Shown: one piece after another, positions 1 through 4,936 of the stretch
How positions within the stretch are numbered: the first letter of the stretch is position 1
How the letters are laid out: every line of letters starts with the position of its first letter
DNA from: Acidaminococcus hominis
Lineage (GTDB): Bacteria > Bacillota > Negativicutes > Acidaminococcales > Acidaminococcaceae
Assembly (NCBI RefSeq): GCF_021044795.1
Contig: NZ_JAJNOP010000061.1
Length of the DNA stretch: 6,122 nt
Strand: one strand, 5' to 3'
Translations under genes and position numbers: made by a program
The notes under the pieces: generated by a model
What the model was told of the DNA's origin: nothing
Databases searched by the model: none
What the model saw: the letters and a program-made list of their open reading frames with translations, nothing else

Positions 1-121
1 GTGGCCGTTTGCAGCGGAATTTGGGCCGTTTGACCCCTATGCAAAAACATAATAGCTACCAAATGGCGGCGTAGAGGTTTATATTATTAGGAACTGTCTA
101 CTTGACGGGGAGCACACCAGT

Positions 122-285
122 TTGCAGAAGGCTTACTAGGCATCACTGGTCGTGTGCTGAATAGGGGATAGTGTGGAAATGTAGGTAGTTGCCCCATCCT
201 GCAATGCCGGTGGCATTGCTTCCTTCCCCGCCTTGGAATGTTGTTGGGCGGAGAAGGCAGGCGGCCGGGGGCCGATAAAACATGG
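122..285 (+). repeat. Element A, copy 1 (164-bp direct repeat)
   Basis: This matches 965-1128 at a constant offset of 843 with no net gap. The core from about 175 to 268 is almost identical and the two ends have drifted. Two stem-loops lie inside. One pairs GCAATGCC (201-208) with GGCATTGC (212-219). The other pairs 222-232 with 247-257, eleven positions with one C-A mismatch. The orientation given is arbitrary. The function is unknown; a structured RNA or a dispersed intergenic repeat both fit. Confidence 0.8.
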
Positions 286-311
286 AAAAATCGCTGGACG
301 GCTTGAGTATT

Positions 312-357
312 GGTGCGGTCCGCGAACCTGAAGTGATGTGGTTCGGGGTATCCACTC
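312..357 (+). repeat. Left part of a dispersed repeat, interrupted by unit 1
   Basis: This stretch begins GGTGCGGTCCGCG and ends TCCACTC. It matches 5928-5974 apart from one inserted base and a few substitutions. At 5928 the match continues into TCAGTCATCC, whereas here it stops exactly where unit 1 begins (358). The continuation reappears on the far side of unit 1 at 600. It contains the small palindrome GCGGTCCGC. Confidence 0.7.
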
Positions 358-358
358 A

Positions 359-419
359 GCGGTTCGCCGTATTCCAATCAGCTACGTCCTGACGGACTTG
401 CTTCTTGGACGGCTATCGC
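359..419 (+). repeat. Hairpin module A
   Basis: The fold, from outside in: GCG/CGC (359-361, 417-419), internal loop GTTC over TAT, GCCGT/ACGGC (366-370, 409-413), a 3-nt bulge, CCAA/TTGG (374-377, 405-408), an 8 by 7 internal loop, then GTCC/GGAC (386-389, 394-397) around the loop TGAC. All sixteen pairs are Watson-Crick. The same layout recurs in modules B, C and D with different bases in the stems. Confidence 0.7.
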
Positions 420-433
420 ATGGGCCTTATTAA

Positions 434-468
434 CCAAACATCCTTTGGAAAATTGTGGGGATGTTTGG
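434..468 (+). repeat. Stem-loop I, copy 1
   Basis: CCAAACATCC (434-443) pairs perfectly with GGATGTTTGG (459-468) around a 15-nt loop, and GCGGCCGC (471-478) follows. The arms are nearly identical to those at 703-736; only the loop and the base of the loop differ. There is no T tract, so it does not look like an intrinsic terminator. Confidence 0.7.
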
Positions 469-480
469 ATGCGGCCGCAA

Positions 481-540
481 GCGGTTCGCCGTATTCCGTT
501 CGCCTTCACCCTGCGGGTTCGGTTCACGGACGGCTATCGC
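481..540 (+). repeat. Hairpin module B
   Basis: Same fold as module A: GCG/CGC (481-483, 538-540), GCCGT/ACGGC (488-492, 530-534), CCGT/ACGG (496-499, 526-529) and ACCC/GGGT (508-511, 515-518) around the loop TGC. Against module A the 4-bp middle stem changes from CCAA/TTGG to CCGT/ACGG, and the apical stem from GTCC/GGAC to ACCC/GGGT. Both changes keep full pairing. Confidence 0.7.
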
Positions 541-541
541 A

Positions 542-598
542 GGGGTCGTATATTCCATTTCTCTACGGCCGGAGGCCTTGAGAAATGGATACGACTCC
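542..598 (+). repeat. Stem-loop II, copy 1
   Basis: A long hairpin: GGGGTCGTAT (542-551) pairs with ATACGACTCC (589-598, one G-T), a 3-nt bulge follows, then CCATTTCTC (555-563) pairs with GAGAAATGG (580-588). A small GGCC/GGCC (567-570, 574-577) can close the tip. The arms are repeated without change at 811-866. No T tract follows. Confidence 0.75.
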
Positions 599-599
599 C

Positions 600-627
600 T
601 CAGTCATCCTGCGGTGACAGCTCTCCC
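600..627 (+). repeat. Middle part of the dispersed repeat, between units 1 and 2
   Basis: This spacer reads TCAGTCATCC, then a short hairpin (ATCC-TGC-GGTGA), then CAGCTCTCCC. It matches 5975-6008, where the same ends surround a different small hairpin. The right remainder after unit 2, GAGAGCT at 874-880, is the inverted complement of AGCTCTC at 619-625. Without unit 2 the two would form one compact hairpin. Confidence 0.6.
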
Positions 628-628
628 A

Positions 629-688
629 GCGGTTCGCGGCTCGCTGCGCAGCTGCGTCCTACGGACTTGCTTTGCAGGCCGCTATCGC
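629..688 (+). repeat. Hairpin module C
   Basis: Same fold as module A: GCG/CGC (629-631, 686-688), GCGGC/GCCGC (636-640, 678-682), CTGC/GCAG (644-647, 674-677) and GTCC/GGAC (656-659, 663-666) around the loop TAC. The 5-bp and middle 4-bp stems differ from modules A and B on both arms, always keeping pairs. Confidence 0.7.
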
Positions 689-702
689 ATGGGCCTTATT
701 GG

Positions 703-736
703 CCAAACATCCGCTGGAGACTTTGCGGATGTTTGG
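703..736 (+). repeat. Stem-loop I, copy 2
   Basis: CCAAACATCCGC (703-714) pairs with GCGGATGTTTGG (725-736) as a perfect 12-bp stem around a 10-nt loop. It is two pairs longer than copy 1 at 434-468. The same GCGGCCGC follows (739-746). Confidence 0.75.
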
Positions 737-749
737 ATGCGGCCGCATA

Positions 750-809
750 GTGGTTCGCTGCTAGCCAGGCGGCGTCGCCCTGCGGGCTTGCCTTCTGGGC
801 AGCTATCAC
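750..809 (+). repeat. Hairpin module D
   Basis: Same fold as module A: GTG/CAC (750-752, 807-809), GCTGC/GCAGC (757-761, 799-803), CCAG/CTGG (765-768, 795-798) and GCCC/GGGC (777-780, 784-787) around the loop TGC. The outermost stem is GTG/CAC instead of the GCG/CGC of the other three, a clean two-sided change. Confidence 0.7.
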
Positions 810-810
810 A

Positions 811-866
811 GGGGTCGTATATTCCATTTCTCTACGGCCAAGGCCTTGAGAAATGGATACGACTCC
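811..866 (+). repeat. Stem-loop II, copy 2
   Basis: GGGGTCGTAT (811-820) pairs with ATACGACTCC (857-866), and CCATTTCTC (824-832) pairs with GAGAAATGG (848-856). The tip is one base shorter than in copy 1 (542-598). The arms are unchanged between copies. Confidence 0.75.
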
Positions 867-867
867 C

Positions 868-974
868 AGAGGCGAGAGCTATGGGCGCCCGCTGGGCAGG
901 AGGGGGTAAAAAGCTTTATGGATTAAACTTCTATCGTCGCCTTACGGCGACACTTCCTTCACTCTTGCAGGAAG
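868..974 (+). repeat. Small palindromes between unit 2 and element A2
   Basis: Three hairpins can be read: GCCC-GCT-GGGC (887-897), GTCGCC-TTAC-GGCGAC (936-951), and CTTCCT/AGGAAG (953-958, 969-974), which runs into the start of element A2. The first two resemble the apical tips of modules A-D in size but lack the rest of the fold. No gene is visible here. Confidence 0.5.
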
Positions 975-1128
975 CGTTCAGGCCACCACTGGTCGTGTGC
1001 TAATTGGGGGCTAGTACTGAAATGTAGGTAGTTGCCCCATCCTGCAATGTCTGCGGCATTGCTTCCTTCCCCGCCTTGGAATGTTGTTGGGCGGAGAAGG
1101 CAGGCGGCCGGAGGACGCTAATACTTGG
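965..1128 (+). repeat. Element A, copy 2 (164-bp direct repeat)
   Basis: This is the second copy of 122-285. The hairpin at 1044-1062 (GCAATGTC with GGCATTGC) keeps pairing through a G-T wobble where copy 1 has C-G. The hairpin at 1065-1100 is unchanged. The right end also forms CCGGAGG/CCTCCGG (1108-1114, 1134-1140), extending past the repeat; copy 1 lacks this. Confidence 0.8.
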
Positions 1129-1152
1129 TTGGCCCTCCGGGGTTTCTCTATC

Positions 1153-1204
1153 GGCACCTGTGGTGCCACTTTCCCCTTTGGGGAAAGCTTGTCCCCATCT
1201 GGGG
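1153..1204 (+). repeat. Three consecutive small hairpins
   Basis: GGCACC-TGT-GGTGCC (1153-1167), CTTTCCCC-TTT-GGGGAAAG (1169-1187) and CCCC-ATCT-GGGG (1193-1204) lie one after another. None is followed by a T run. The close packing is typical of bacterial intergenic palindromic repeats; I infer that class rather than a specific family. Confidence 0.55.
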
Positions 1205-1322
1205 CTAGTGCGGGGCGTTAGGTAGCTCAACTACAGAAAAATTGCCTGAGGCAATTTTTTGCTGTAGAAAACTCTGTAGCGGTTTTTGGTCGTGGAGTCC
1301 ATGGGGGTAGTGTGGGGCGTTA
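1201..1322 (+). repeat. Two degenerate fragments of element A
   Basis: Positions 1201-1225 (GGGGCTAGT, then GTTAGGTAG) resemble element A2 from 1007. Positions 1287-1322 (TGGTCGTG, then GGGGGTAGTGTGG) resemble the 5' part of element A1 from 147. The two fragments also share TAGTGYGGGGCGTTA. They flank the terminator hairpin at 1231-1267. The matches are short and interrupted, so this is a tentative call. Confidence 0.4.
1231..1267. terminator. Terminator-like hairpin, possibly bidirectional
   Basis: CTACAG (1231-1236) pairs with CTGTAG (1262-1267) as an outer stem. AAAAATTGCC (1237-1246) pairs with GGCAATTTTT (1250-1259) around TGA. The inner arms give an A run before and a T run after the GC core on both strands, so it can act in either direction. 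It sits between the repeat region and the cdaA promoter and would insulate the operon from transcription out of the repeats. Confidence 0.65.
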
Positions 1323-1355
1323 TGCGTTTCCTGCCATATTTTTCTCTTCAACTAT

Positions 1356-1385
1356 TTGCGTCGGGCTCTGGAAATAGTCTATAAT
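1356..1385 (+). promoter_or_regulatory. Sigma-A-type promoter for cdaA operon
   Basis: TATAAT at 1380-1385 is a perfect -10 box. TTGCGT at 1356-1361 is a fair -35 box with an 18-bp spacer. Transcription would start near 1392, giving a leader of about 40 nt before the cdaA start codon. No riboswitch-like fold fits in that leader. Confidence 0.75.
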
Positions 1386-1432
1386 AGGTTGATGCTACTT
1401 TTGTGGCGATATTCTATGAGGGAGGAACTTTT

Positions 1433-2311
1433 ATGGGTGGGCATGTGCTTGGTTTGATTCACACGATTACTGCGCTGGATGTGTTGGATATCCTGGTAGT
1501 GGCGTTTTTCTTAAATAAATTGTATTTGATGTTGAAGAATACGCGGGCGGCGTCTTTGGTCAAGGGGCTGTTGATGCTGCTGGTGATTATGTTGATCAGT
1601 AAGTGGCTGAATTTGTATGTGATCAACTGGATTTTGGAAAAGTTTATGACGGTGGTGATGATTGCGCTGCCGGTGGTTTTTCAGCCGGAGCTGCGGCGGG
1701 CGCTGGAGCAGATTGGGCGGGGGAAGTTATTCCGCCGGAGTACGGTGCTCAATGAGGAAGAAATCGAGAATATGCTGGAGGCGGTGGCGACTACGGCAGA
1801 TGATTTGAGCCGGAACAAGATTGGGGCGCTGATTGTTTTCGAGCGGGAGACGGGTCTGGACGACTATATTGAGACGGGGATTCAGATTGATGGTTTAATC
1901 AGTACGGCTCTTTTTGAAAATATTTTTATTCCCAATACGCCGCTGCATGATGGGGCGGTGATTATCCGGGGAAACCGGATTGCGGCGGCGAGTTGCCTAC
2001 TGCCTCTGACGGAGGCGCGGAATTTGAGTCAGGAGCTGGGTACGCGGCACCGGGCGGCGATTGGTCTGTCTGAGCAGACGGATGCGCTGGTGCTGGTGGT
2101 GAGTGAGGAAACGGGTGCGGTTTCTCTGGCTCGTGGGGGTGCTCTCCAACGGTATTTGACGCACCGGGATGTGCGGGATCTTTTGCGGCCGGTGATGAAG
2201 CAGCCGATGCTCAATTGGAAGGATTCGATTCGGCTGAAGTTTGAGGCGCTGCGCAAGCACAAGGACGAGGGGCAGAAAGGGGATGACTTCCATGATAACC
2301 CAAAAGCATAA
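1433..2311 (+). CDS. cdaA: Diadenylate cyclase CdaA (c-di-AMP synthase)
   Basis: This membrane enzyme joins two ATP into cyclic di-AMP and releases two pyrophosphates. The 292-residue protein has three hydrophobic segments (about 14-34, 42-60, 62-83), then a DAC domain (about 84-250). The domain carries the catalytic DGA motif at 173-175 (in LHDGAVIIRG) and the ATP-binding RHR motif at 205-207 (in GTRHRAAIGLS). Length and layout are normal for CdaA. The ATG at 1433 is chosen because GGAGG lies at 1421-1425 with a 7-nt spacer; the in-frame GTG at 1403 has no such site. The end overlaps cdaR by 20 nt. A charged tail (about 266-292) follows the DAC domain. c-di-AMP controls potassium and osmolyte balance and cell-wall homeostasis in related bacteria. 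Confidence 0.96.
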   Translation: MGGHVLGLIHTITALDVLDILVVAFFLNKLYLMLKNTRAASLVKGLLMLLVIMLISKWLNLYVINWILEKFMTVVMIALPVVFQPELRRALEQIGRGKLFRRSTVLNEEEIENMLEAVATTADDLSRNKIGALIVFERETGLDDYIETGIQIDGLISTALFENIFIPNTPLHDGAVIIRGNRIAAASCLLPLTEARNLSQELGTRHRAAIGLSEQTDALVLVVSEETGAVSLARGGALQRYLTHRDVRDLLRPVMKQPMLNWKDSIRLKFEALRKHKDEGQKGDDFHDNPKA

Positions 2312-3278
2312 TGATGAGGGGGCCAACAAGCGGAATTCCTGGTTTGTGCGGGTGATGGCGCTGGTGGTGGCCTGCATTTTGTGGGTGTATGTCATGAATG
2401 AGCAGAACCCGATTACCACGAAGACGTTCCGGGTGCCGCTGGCGGCCAACAATTTGGCGGAAGATATGGTGGTAAAGGATATGCCGGAGACGGTGAATGT
2501 GAAGGTGAGTGGTACGCGTTCGCAGATTGCGGTGCTCCGGGAGGGGGATATTAAGGCGTATATCGACTTTACGGACGCTCCCAAGGGGATGAATACGTAC
2601 AATGTGATGGCTACGGTGCGGATGGGGGAAGTGGCGGAGGTCACGCCGAGTCTGCTGCAGCTGGAAACGGATTCTCTGGCGGAGAAGTCTGTGGAGGTGG
2701 AGCCGCGGATTGTGGGGGTTCCCAACAGTGGGGTGACGGTGAGTCATATGGACCTGAATCCGGCTAAGGTGACCATCCGGGGGGCCAGTGCCCGGATTGC
2801 GGAGGTGGCCAAGGTGCTGGTGATGGTGGATATCAGCAACAAGGACCAGAATTTCACGTCGGATGCTACGGTGGTGGCTGTGGACAAGACGGGCCGGGAG
2901 ATGTATGATGTGAAGGTTGTGCCGTCCAAGGTGAAGACTACGGTGACCATTGTGCGGCAGTTGGGTACCAATGATTTCCCCATTAAGGCCAATATGTCGG
3001 GGCAGCTCCCGGCTGGGGTGACCATTGCCAATGTGAAGTTAACGCCTGCCACGGTGAAGCTGACGGCGGAACCGGCGGTTTTGGGCAATATTAAGGAGAT
3101 TCAAACGGCTCCGATTGTGTTGACGAATATTACCAGCGATGTGGAGCTGAAGATGCCGCTGCAGATTCCTGACCAGGTTCTGGCGGACACCCACAGTGTG
3201 CTGGTGGAAATTACGCTTACGAAAGCTCCGGAGGGACAAAGTGCAGCAGCAAAAAACAGTAGTTCTACGAATCAATAA
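2292..3278 (+). CDS. cdaR: CdaR, YbbR-domain regulator of CdaA
   Basis: CdaR is a membrane-anchored protein that binds CdaA and modulates its cyclase activity in studied Firmicutes. The 328-residue product has a short charged N terminus, one hydrophobic anchor (about 17-36, ending WVYVMNEQNP), then three YbbR-type beta-rich repeats outside the membrane (about 44-127, 132-222, 228-310). Several CdaR proteins have four, so this looks like a three-repeat form. The last 14 residues are a low-complexity Ala/Lys/Asn/Ser tail, encoded by the stretch that overlaps the next gene. ATG 2292 is preferred because AAAGGGG (2276-2282) lies 9 nt upstream; ATG 2283 is an alternative using the GAGGGG further up. 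Its start lies inside cdaA, consistent with translational coupling. Confidence 0.93.
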   Translation: MITQKHNDEGANKRNSWFVRVMALVVACILWVYVMNEQNPITTKTFRVPLAANNLAEDMVVKDMPETVNVKVSGTRSQIAVLREGDIKAYIDFTDAPKGMNTYNVMATVRMGEVAEVTPSLLQLETDSLAEKSVEVEPRIVGVPNSGVTVSHMDLNPAKVTIRGASARIAEVAKVLVMVDISNKDQNFTSDATVVAVDKTGREMYDVKVVPSKVKTTVTIVRQLGTNDFPIKANMSGQLPAGVTIANVKLTPATVKLTAEPAVLGNIKEIQTAPIVLTNITSDVELKMPLQIPDQVLADTHSVLVEITLTKAPEGQSAAAKNSSSTNQ

Positions 3279-4860
3279 TATCCGGGTGGGGCTGGACAGC
3301 AGGCAGGGCCTGCCCCAGCTGCTTTCCCGGAAGCTCCGTTTGCCGGAGGGCAGCATCGGGAAGGTACGGGTGCTGCGGAAGGCGGTAGATGCCCGGCACA
3401 AAAGCAGTATTGTGCTGGTGTACCATCTGCTGGCGGAGCTGCGTATCAGTGAAGGGCAGAAGGCGGAGCTATTAAAGGATCCGCAGATTAGTGAATGGGA
3501 AGAGAAGCCGGAACCGGTGCCGGTATTTGGCACGGAAGGGCTTGCCAGCCGGCTTATTGTGGTGGGGCTGGGGCCTGCGGGGCTTGTGGCGGCGCTGGAG
3601 CTGGCCAAGTACGGGTACGCGCCTATGGTGGTAGAGCGGGGCCGGGATTTGGCCCACCGGATTCGGGACGTGGAGACGTTCTGGAAGACGGGGAAGCTGG
3701 ACCCGGTGAGCAATGTGCAGTTTGGGGCCGGGGGTGCCGGGACGTTTTCTGACGGGAAGCTGACCACCCGGGTGAATGACCCGATTATGGGGCATTTGCT
3801 CCAGTTGTTTGTGGATGCGGGGGCGCCGGAGGAGATTCTCACGGAACAGAAGCCTCACGTGGGCACGGACAAGCTGCGGATTATGGTGACGGGGCTGATT
3901 CACCAGATTAAGGCTTACGGGGGCACGGTGCGCTACGAAACCCAGGTGACCAATGTGCGCCGGGATGCGGCCGGCGGTCTTACGGAAGTGGAGCTGAACG
4001 GCCAGGAATGGGTGAAGTGCCAGGGGCTGGTTCTGGCCTGCGGCCATTCGGCTCGGGATACGTACCAGATGCTGCTTGCCCGGGGCGTCCATTTGGAGGC
4101 CAAGGCGTTTGCGGTAGGTGTGCGGATTGAGCACCAGCAGGAGCTGATTAACCGGGCCCAGTATGGGAAGTTTGCCAAGCACCCCAAGCTGGGGGCGGCG
4201 GACTATGCGCTAGTGTACCACGACAAGGCTACGGGCCGGGCGGTGTATTCGTTCTGTATGTGCCCGGGGGGCCAGGTGGTGGCGTCTGCTTCGGAACCGG
4301 GGGGCGTGGTGGTCAACGGGATGAGCCCGTTCCTGCGGGATACGGGGCTGGCCAACAGTGCGCTGGTGGTGAATGTGGACCCCAAGGATTTCCCGCCGGG
4401 GCCGCTGGGGGGTATGGAATTCCAACGGAAGTACGAGCGGCTGGCCTATGGGGTCAGCAAGGATTACCGGGCTCCGGCCCAGTCTTCCCGGAGCTATCTG
4501 GAAGGGACGGCGCCGGACCTGAAGGTGCCGTTTAAGCCCAGCTACCGGCCGGGACTGGTGGCGGCGGACCTGAAGAAGGTGCTGCCCCAGGCGGTGGCGG
4601 AAACGCTCCAGCATGGGCTGGGGGTGTTTGACAGGAAGCTGCCGGGGTTTGGGACCCAGGGGCTGCTGATTGGGGTGGAAACCCGGACGTCAGCGCCGGT
4701 GCGGATTGTCCGTGGTGAAAGCGGGGAGTCTGTGAACTGTCCGGGGCTGTACCCGGCCGGGGAAGGGGCTGGCTATGCGGGGGGCATTATGAGTGCCGCC
4801 ATGGACGGGTATCATCAGAGTCATCGGCTTATGGCCCGTTTTGCCAAACCTGTGCTATAA
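3241..4860 (+). CDS. FAD-dependent dehydrogenase (COG2509-type)
   Basis: A predicted flavoprotein oxidoreductase of 539 residues whose substrate is unknown. An N-terminal domain of about 95 residues (INNIRVGLD at 11-19, many basic residues) precedes the Rossmann fold. The dinucleotide motif GLGPAG is at 109-114 with the ribose-binding acid E132 (VVERG). A glycine-rich FGAGGAGTFSDGKL lies at 161-174, and near the C terminus GLYPAGEGAGYAGGIMSA forms the second FAD contact. This pattern matches the uncharacterised FAD-dependent dehydrogenases often annotated beside cdaR. It starts at GTG 3241, with GGAGGG at 3230-3235 five bases upstream, inside the last 38 nt of cdaR in another frame. An upstream in-frame ATG at 3196 would add 15 unlikely residues. 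A role in c-di-AMP signalling is not shown. Confidence 0.88.
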   Translation: MQQQKTVVLRINNIRVGLDSRQGLPQLLSRKLRLPEGSIGKVRVLRKAVDARHKSSIVLVYHLLAELRISEGQKAELLKDPQISEWEEKPEPVPVFGTEGLASRLIVVGLGPAGLVAALELAKYGYAPMVVERGRDLAHRIRDVETFWKTGKLDPVSNVQFGAGGAGTFSDGKLTTRVNDPIMGHLLQLFVDAGAPEEILTEQKPHVGTDKLRIMVTGLIHQIKAYGGTVRYETQVTNVRRDAAGGLTEVELNGQEWVKCQGLVLACGHSARDTYQMLLARGVHLEAKAFAVGVRIEHQQELINRAQYGKFAKHPKLGAADYALVYHDKATGRAVYSFCMCPGGQVVASASEPGGVVVNGMSPFLRDTGLANSALVVNVDPKDFPPGPLGGMEFQRKYERLAYGVSKDYRAPAQSSRSYLEGTAPDLKVPFKPSYRPGLVAADLKKVLPQAVAETLQHGLGVFDRKLPGFGTQGLLIGVETRTSAPVRIVRGESGESVNCPGLYPAGEGAGYAGGIMSAAMDGYHQSHRLMARFAKPVL

Positions 4861-4861
4861 T
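4853..4861 (+). promoter_or_regulatory. Extended -10 promoter for ppaC
   Basis: TGCTATAAT at 4853-4861 is a perfect extended -10 element and overlaps the TAA stop of the dehydrogenase gene (4858-4860). No good -35 box lies 16-18 bp upstream, but extended -10 promoters often do without one. Transcription would start near 4868, giving a ppaC leader of about 70 nt. Confidence 0.6.
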
Positions 4862-4871
4862 AAGAACGCTA

Positions 4872-4910
4872 TGGAAAGTATTCCAACAGGCACCCCCTGG
4901 GTGCGATACT
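4872..4910 (+). promoter_or_regulatory. Leader hairpins of ppaC
   Basis: A GC-rich stem pairs GCACCC (4890-4895) with GGGTGC (4899-4904), and AGTAT/ATACT (4877-4881, 4906-4910) can extend it outward. A second hairpin, TGGAA-AGTA-TTCCA (4872-4885), uses the same AGTAT bases, so the outer stem and this hairpin exclude each other. No T tract follows. The structure ends 11 nt before the ribosome binding site (4922-4927). A regulatory role is only a possibility. Confidence 0.45.
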
Positions 4911-4936
4911 AAGTGAACCATGAGGAGATGCGATTT

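Larger units (their letters stand above)
358..599 (+). repeat. Composite hairpin unit 1
   Basis: The unit runs from AGCGGTTCGC to GGATACGACTCCC and is repeated at 628-867. In order it contains module A (359-419), stem-loop I (434-468), module B (481-540) and stem-loop II (542-598). The boundaries are set by comparison with 5928-6010: deleting 358-599 joins TCCACTC to TCAGTCATCC, the junction found at 5968-5983. No open reading frame is shared between the two units and no transposase is present. It could be a non-autonomous mobile repeat, a BIME-like intergenic repeat, or a structured RNA gene. I cannot match it to a named family. Confidence 0.7.
628..867 (+). repeat. Composite hairpin unit 2
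   Basis: This is the second copy of the unit at 358-599, with the same termini (AGCGGTTCGC, ACGACTCCC) and the same internal order: module C (629-688), stem-loop I (703-736), module D (750-809), stem-loop II (811-866). The CTCCC just before it (623-627) recurs as its last five bases (863-867), which could be a target duplication or chance. Stem-loops I and II are nearly identical to unit 1, while the modules have diverged in sequence but not in fold. Confidence 0.7.
1..1355. other. Repeat-rich noncoding region upstream of cdaA
   Basis: No open reading frame here looks real. The longest forward frame, 455-1003, crosses two copies of the same repeat in different reading frames, which coding selection would not produce. 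The space is taken up by paired direct repeats (122-285 with 965-1128; 358-599 with 628-867), many perfect or compensated stem-loops, and a terminator-like hairpin near the right edge. Positions 1-121 show only a short repeated GCCGTTT (5-11, 25-31) and AT-rich patches, with no promoter of acceptable spacing. Positions 868-964 hold small palindromes. I read the region as intergenic repeat and possibly RNA-encoding DNA. Confidence 0.75.

Noticed and set aside
30..53. Promoter from TTGACC and CATAAT near the left edge
   Set aside because: The spacer is only 12 bp.
87..377. Reverse-strand frames over element A1 (also 1000-1230 over A2)
   Set aside because: They cover structured repeats, have no ribosome binding site, and their products look like translated repeats (Pro, Arg and His rich).
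359..809. CRISPR array
   Set aside because: The repeated modules are about 60 nt with divergent sequence, unequal spacing and no unique spacers or cas genes.
359..809. tRNA-like genes, suggested by the repeated GGTTCGC
   Set aside because: The fold is a single long interrupted hairpin, with no cloverleaf, acceptor stem or anticodon arm.
455..1003. Long forward open frame of 182 codons
   Set aside because: It runs through two copies of the same repeat in different frames: the stem-loop II sequence is read as GVVYSISLR in one and GSYIPFLYG in the other. No ribosome binding site or recognisable domain.
1386..1432. c-di-AMP riboswitch in the cdaA leader
   Set aside because: The leader after the predicted start is about 40 nt, far too short for the ydaO-type fold, and no matching motif is seen.
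4841..4861. TTGCCA as a -35 box for the ppaC promoter
   Set aside because: Only 9 bp separate it from TATAAT, too short; the extended -10 reading is better.
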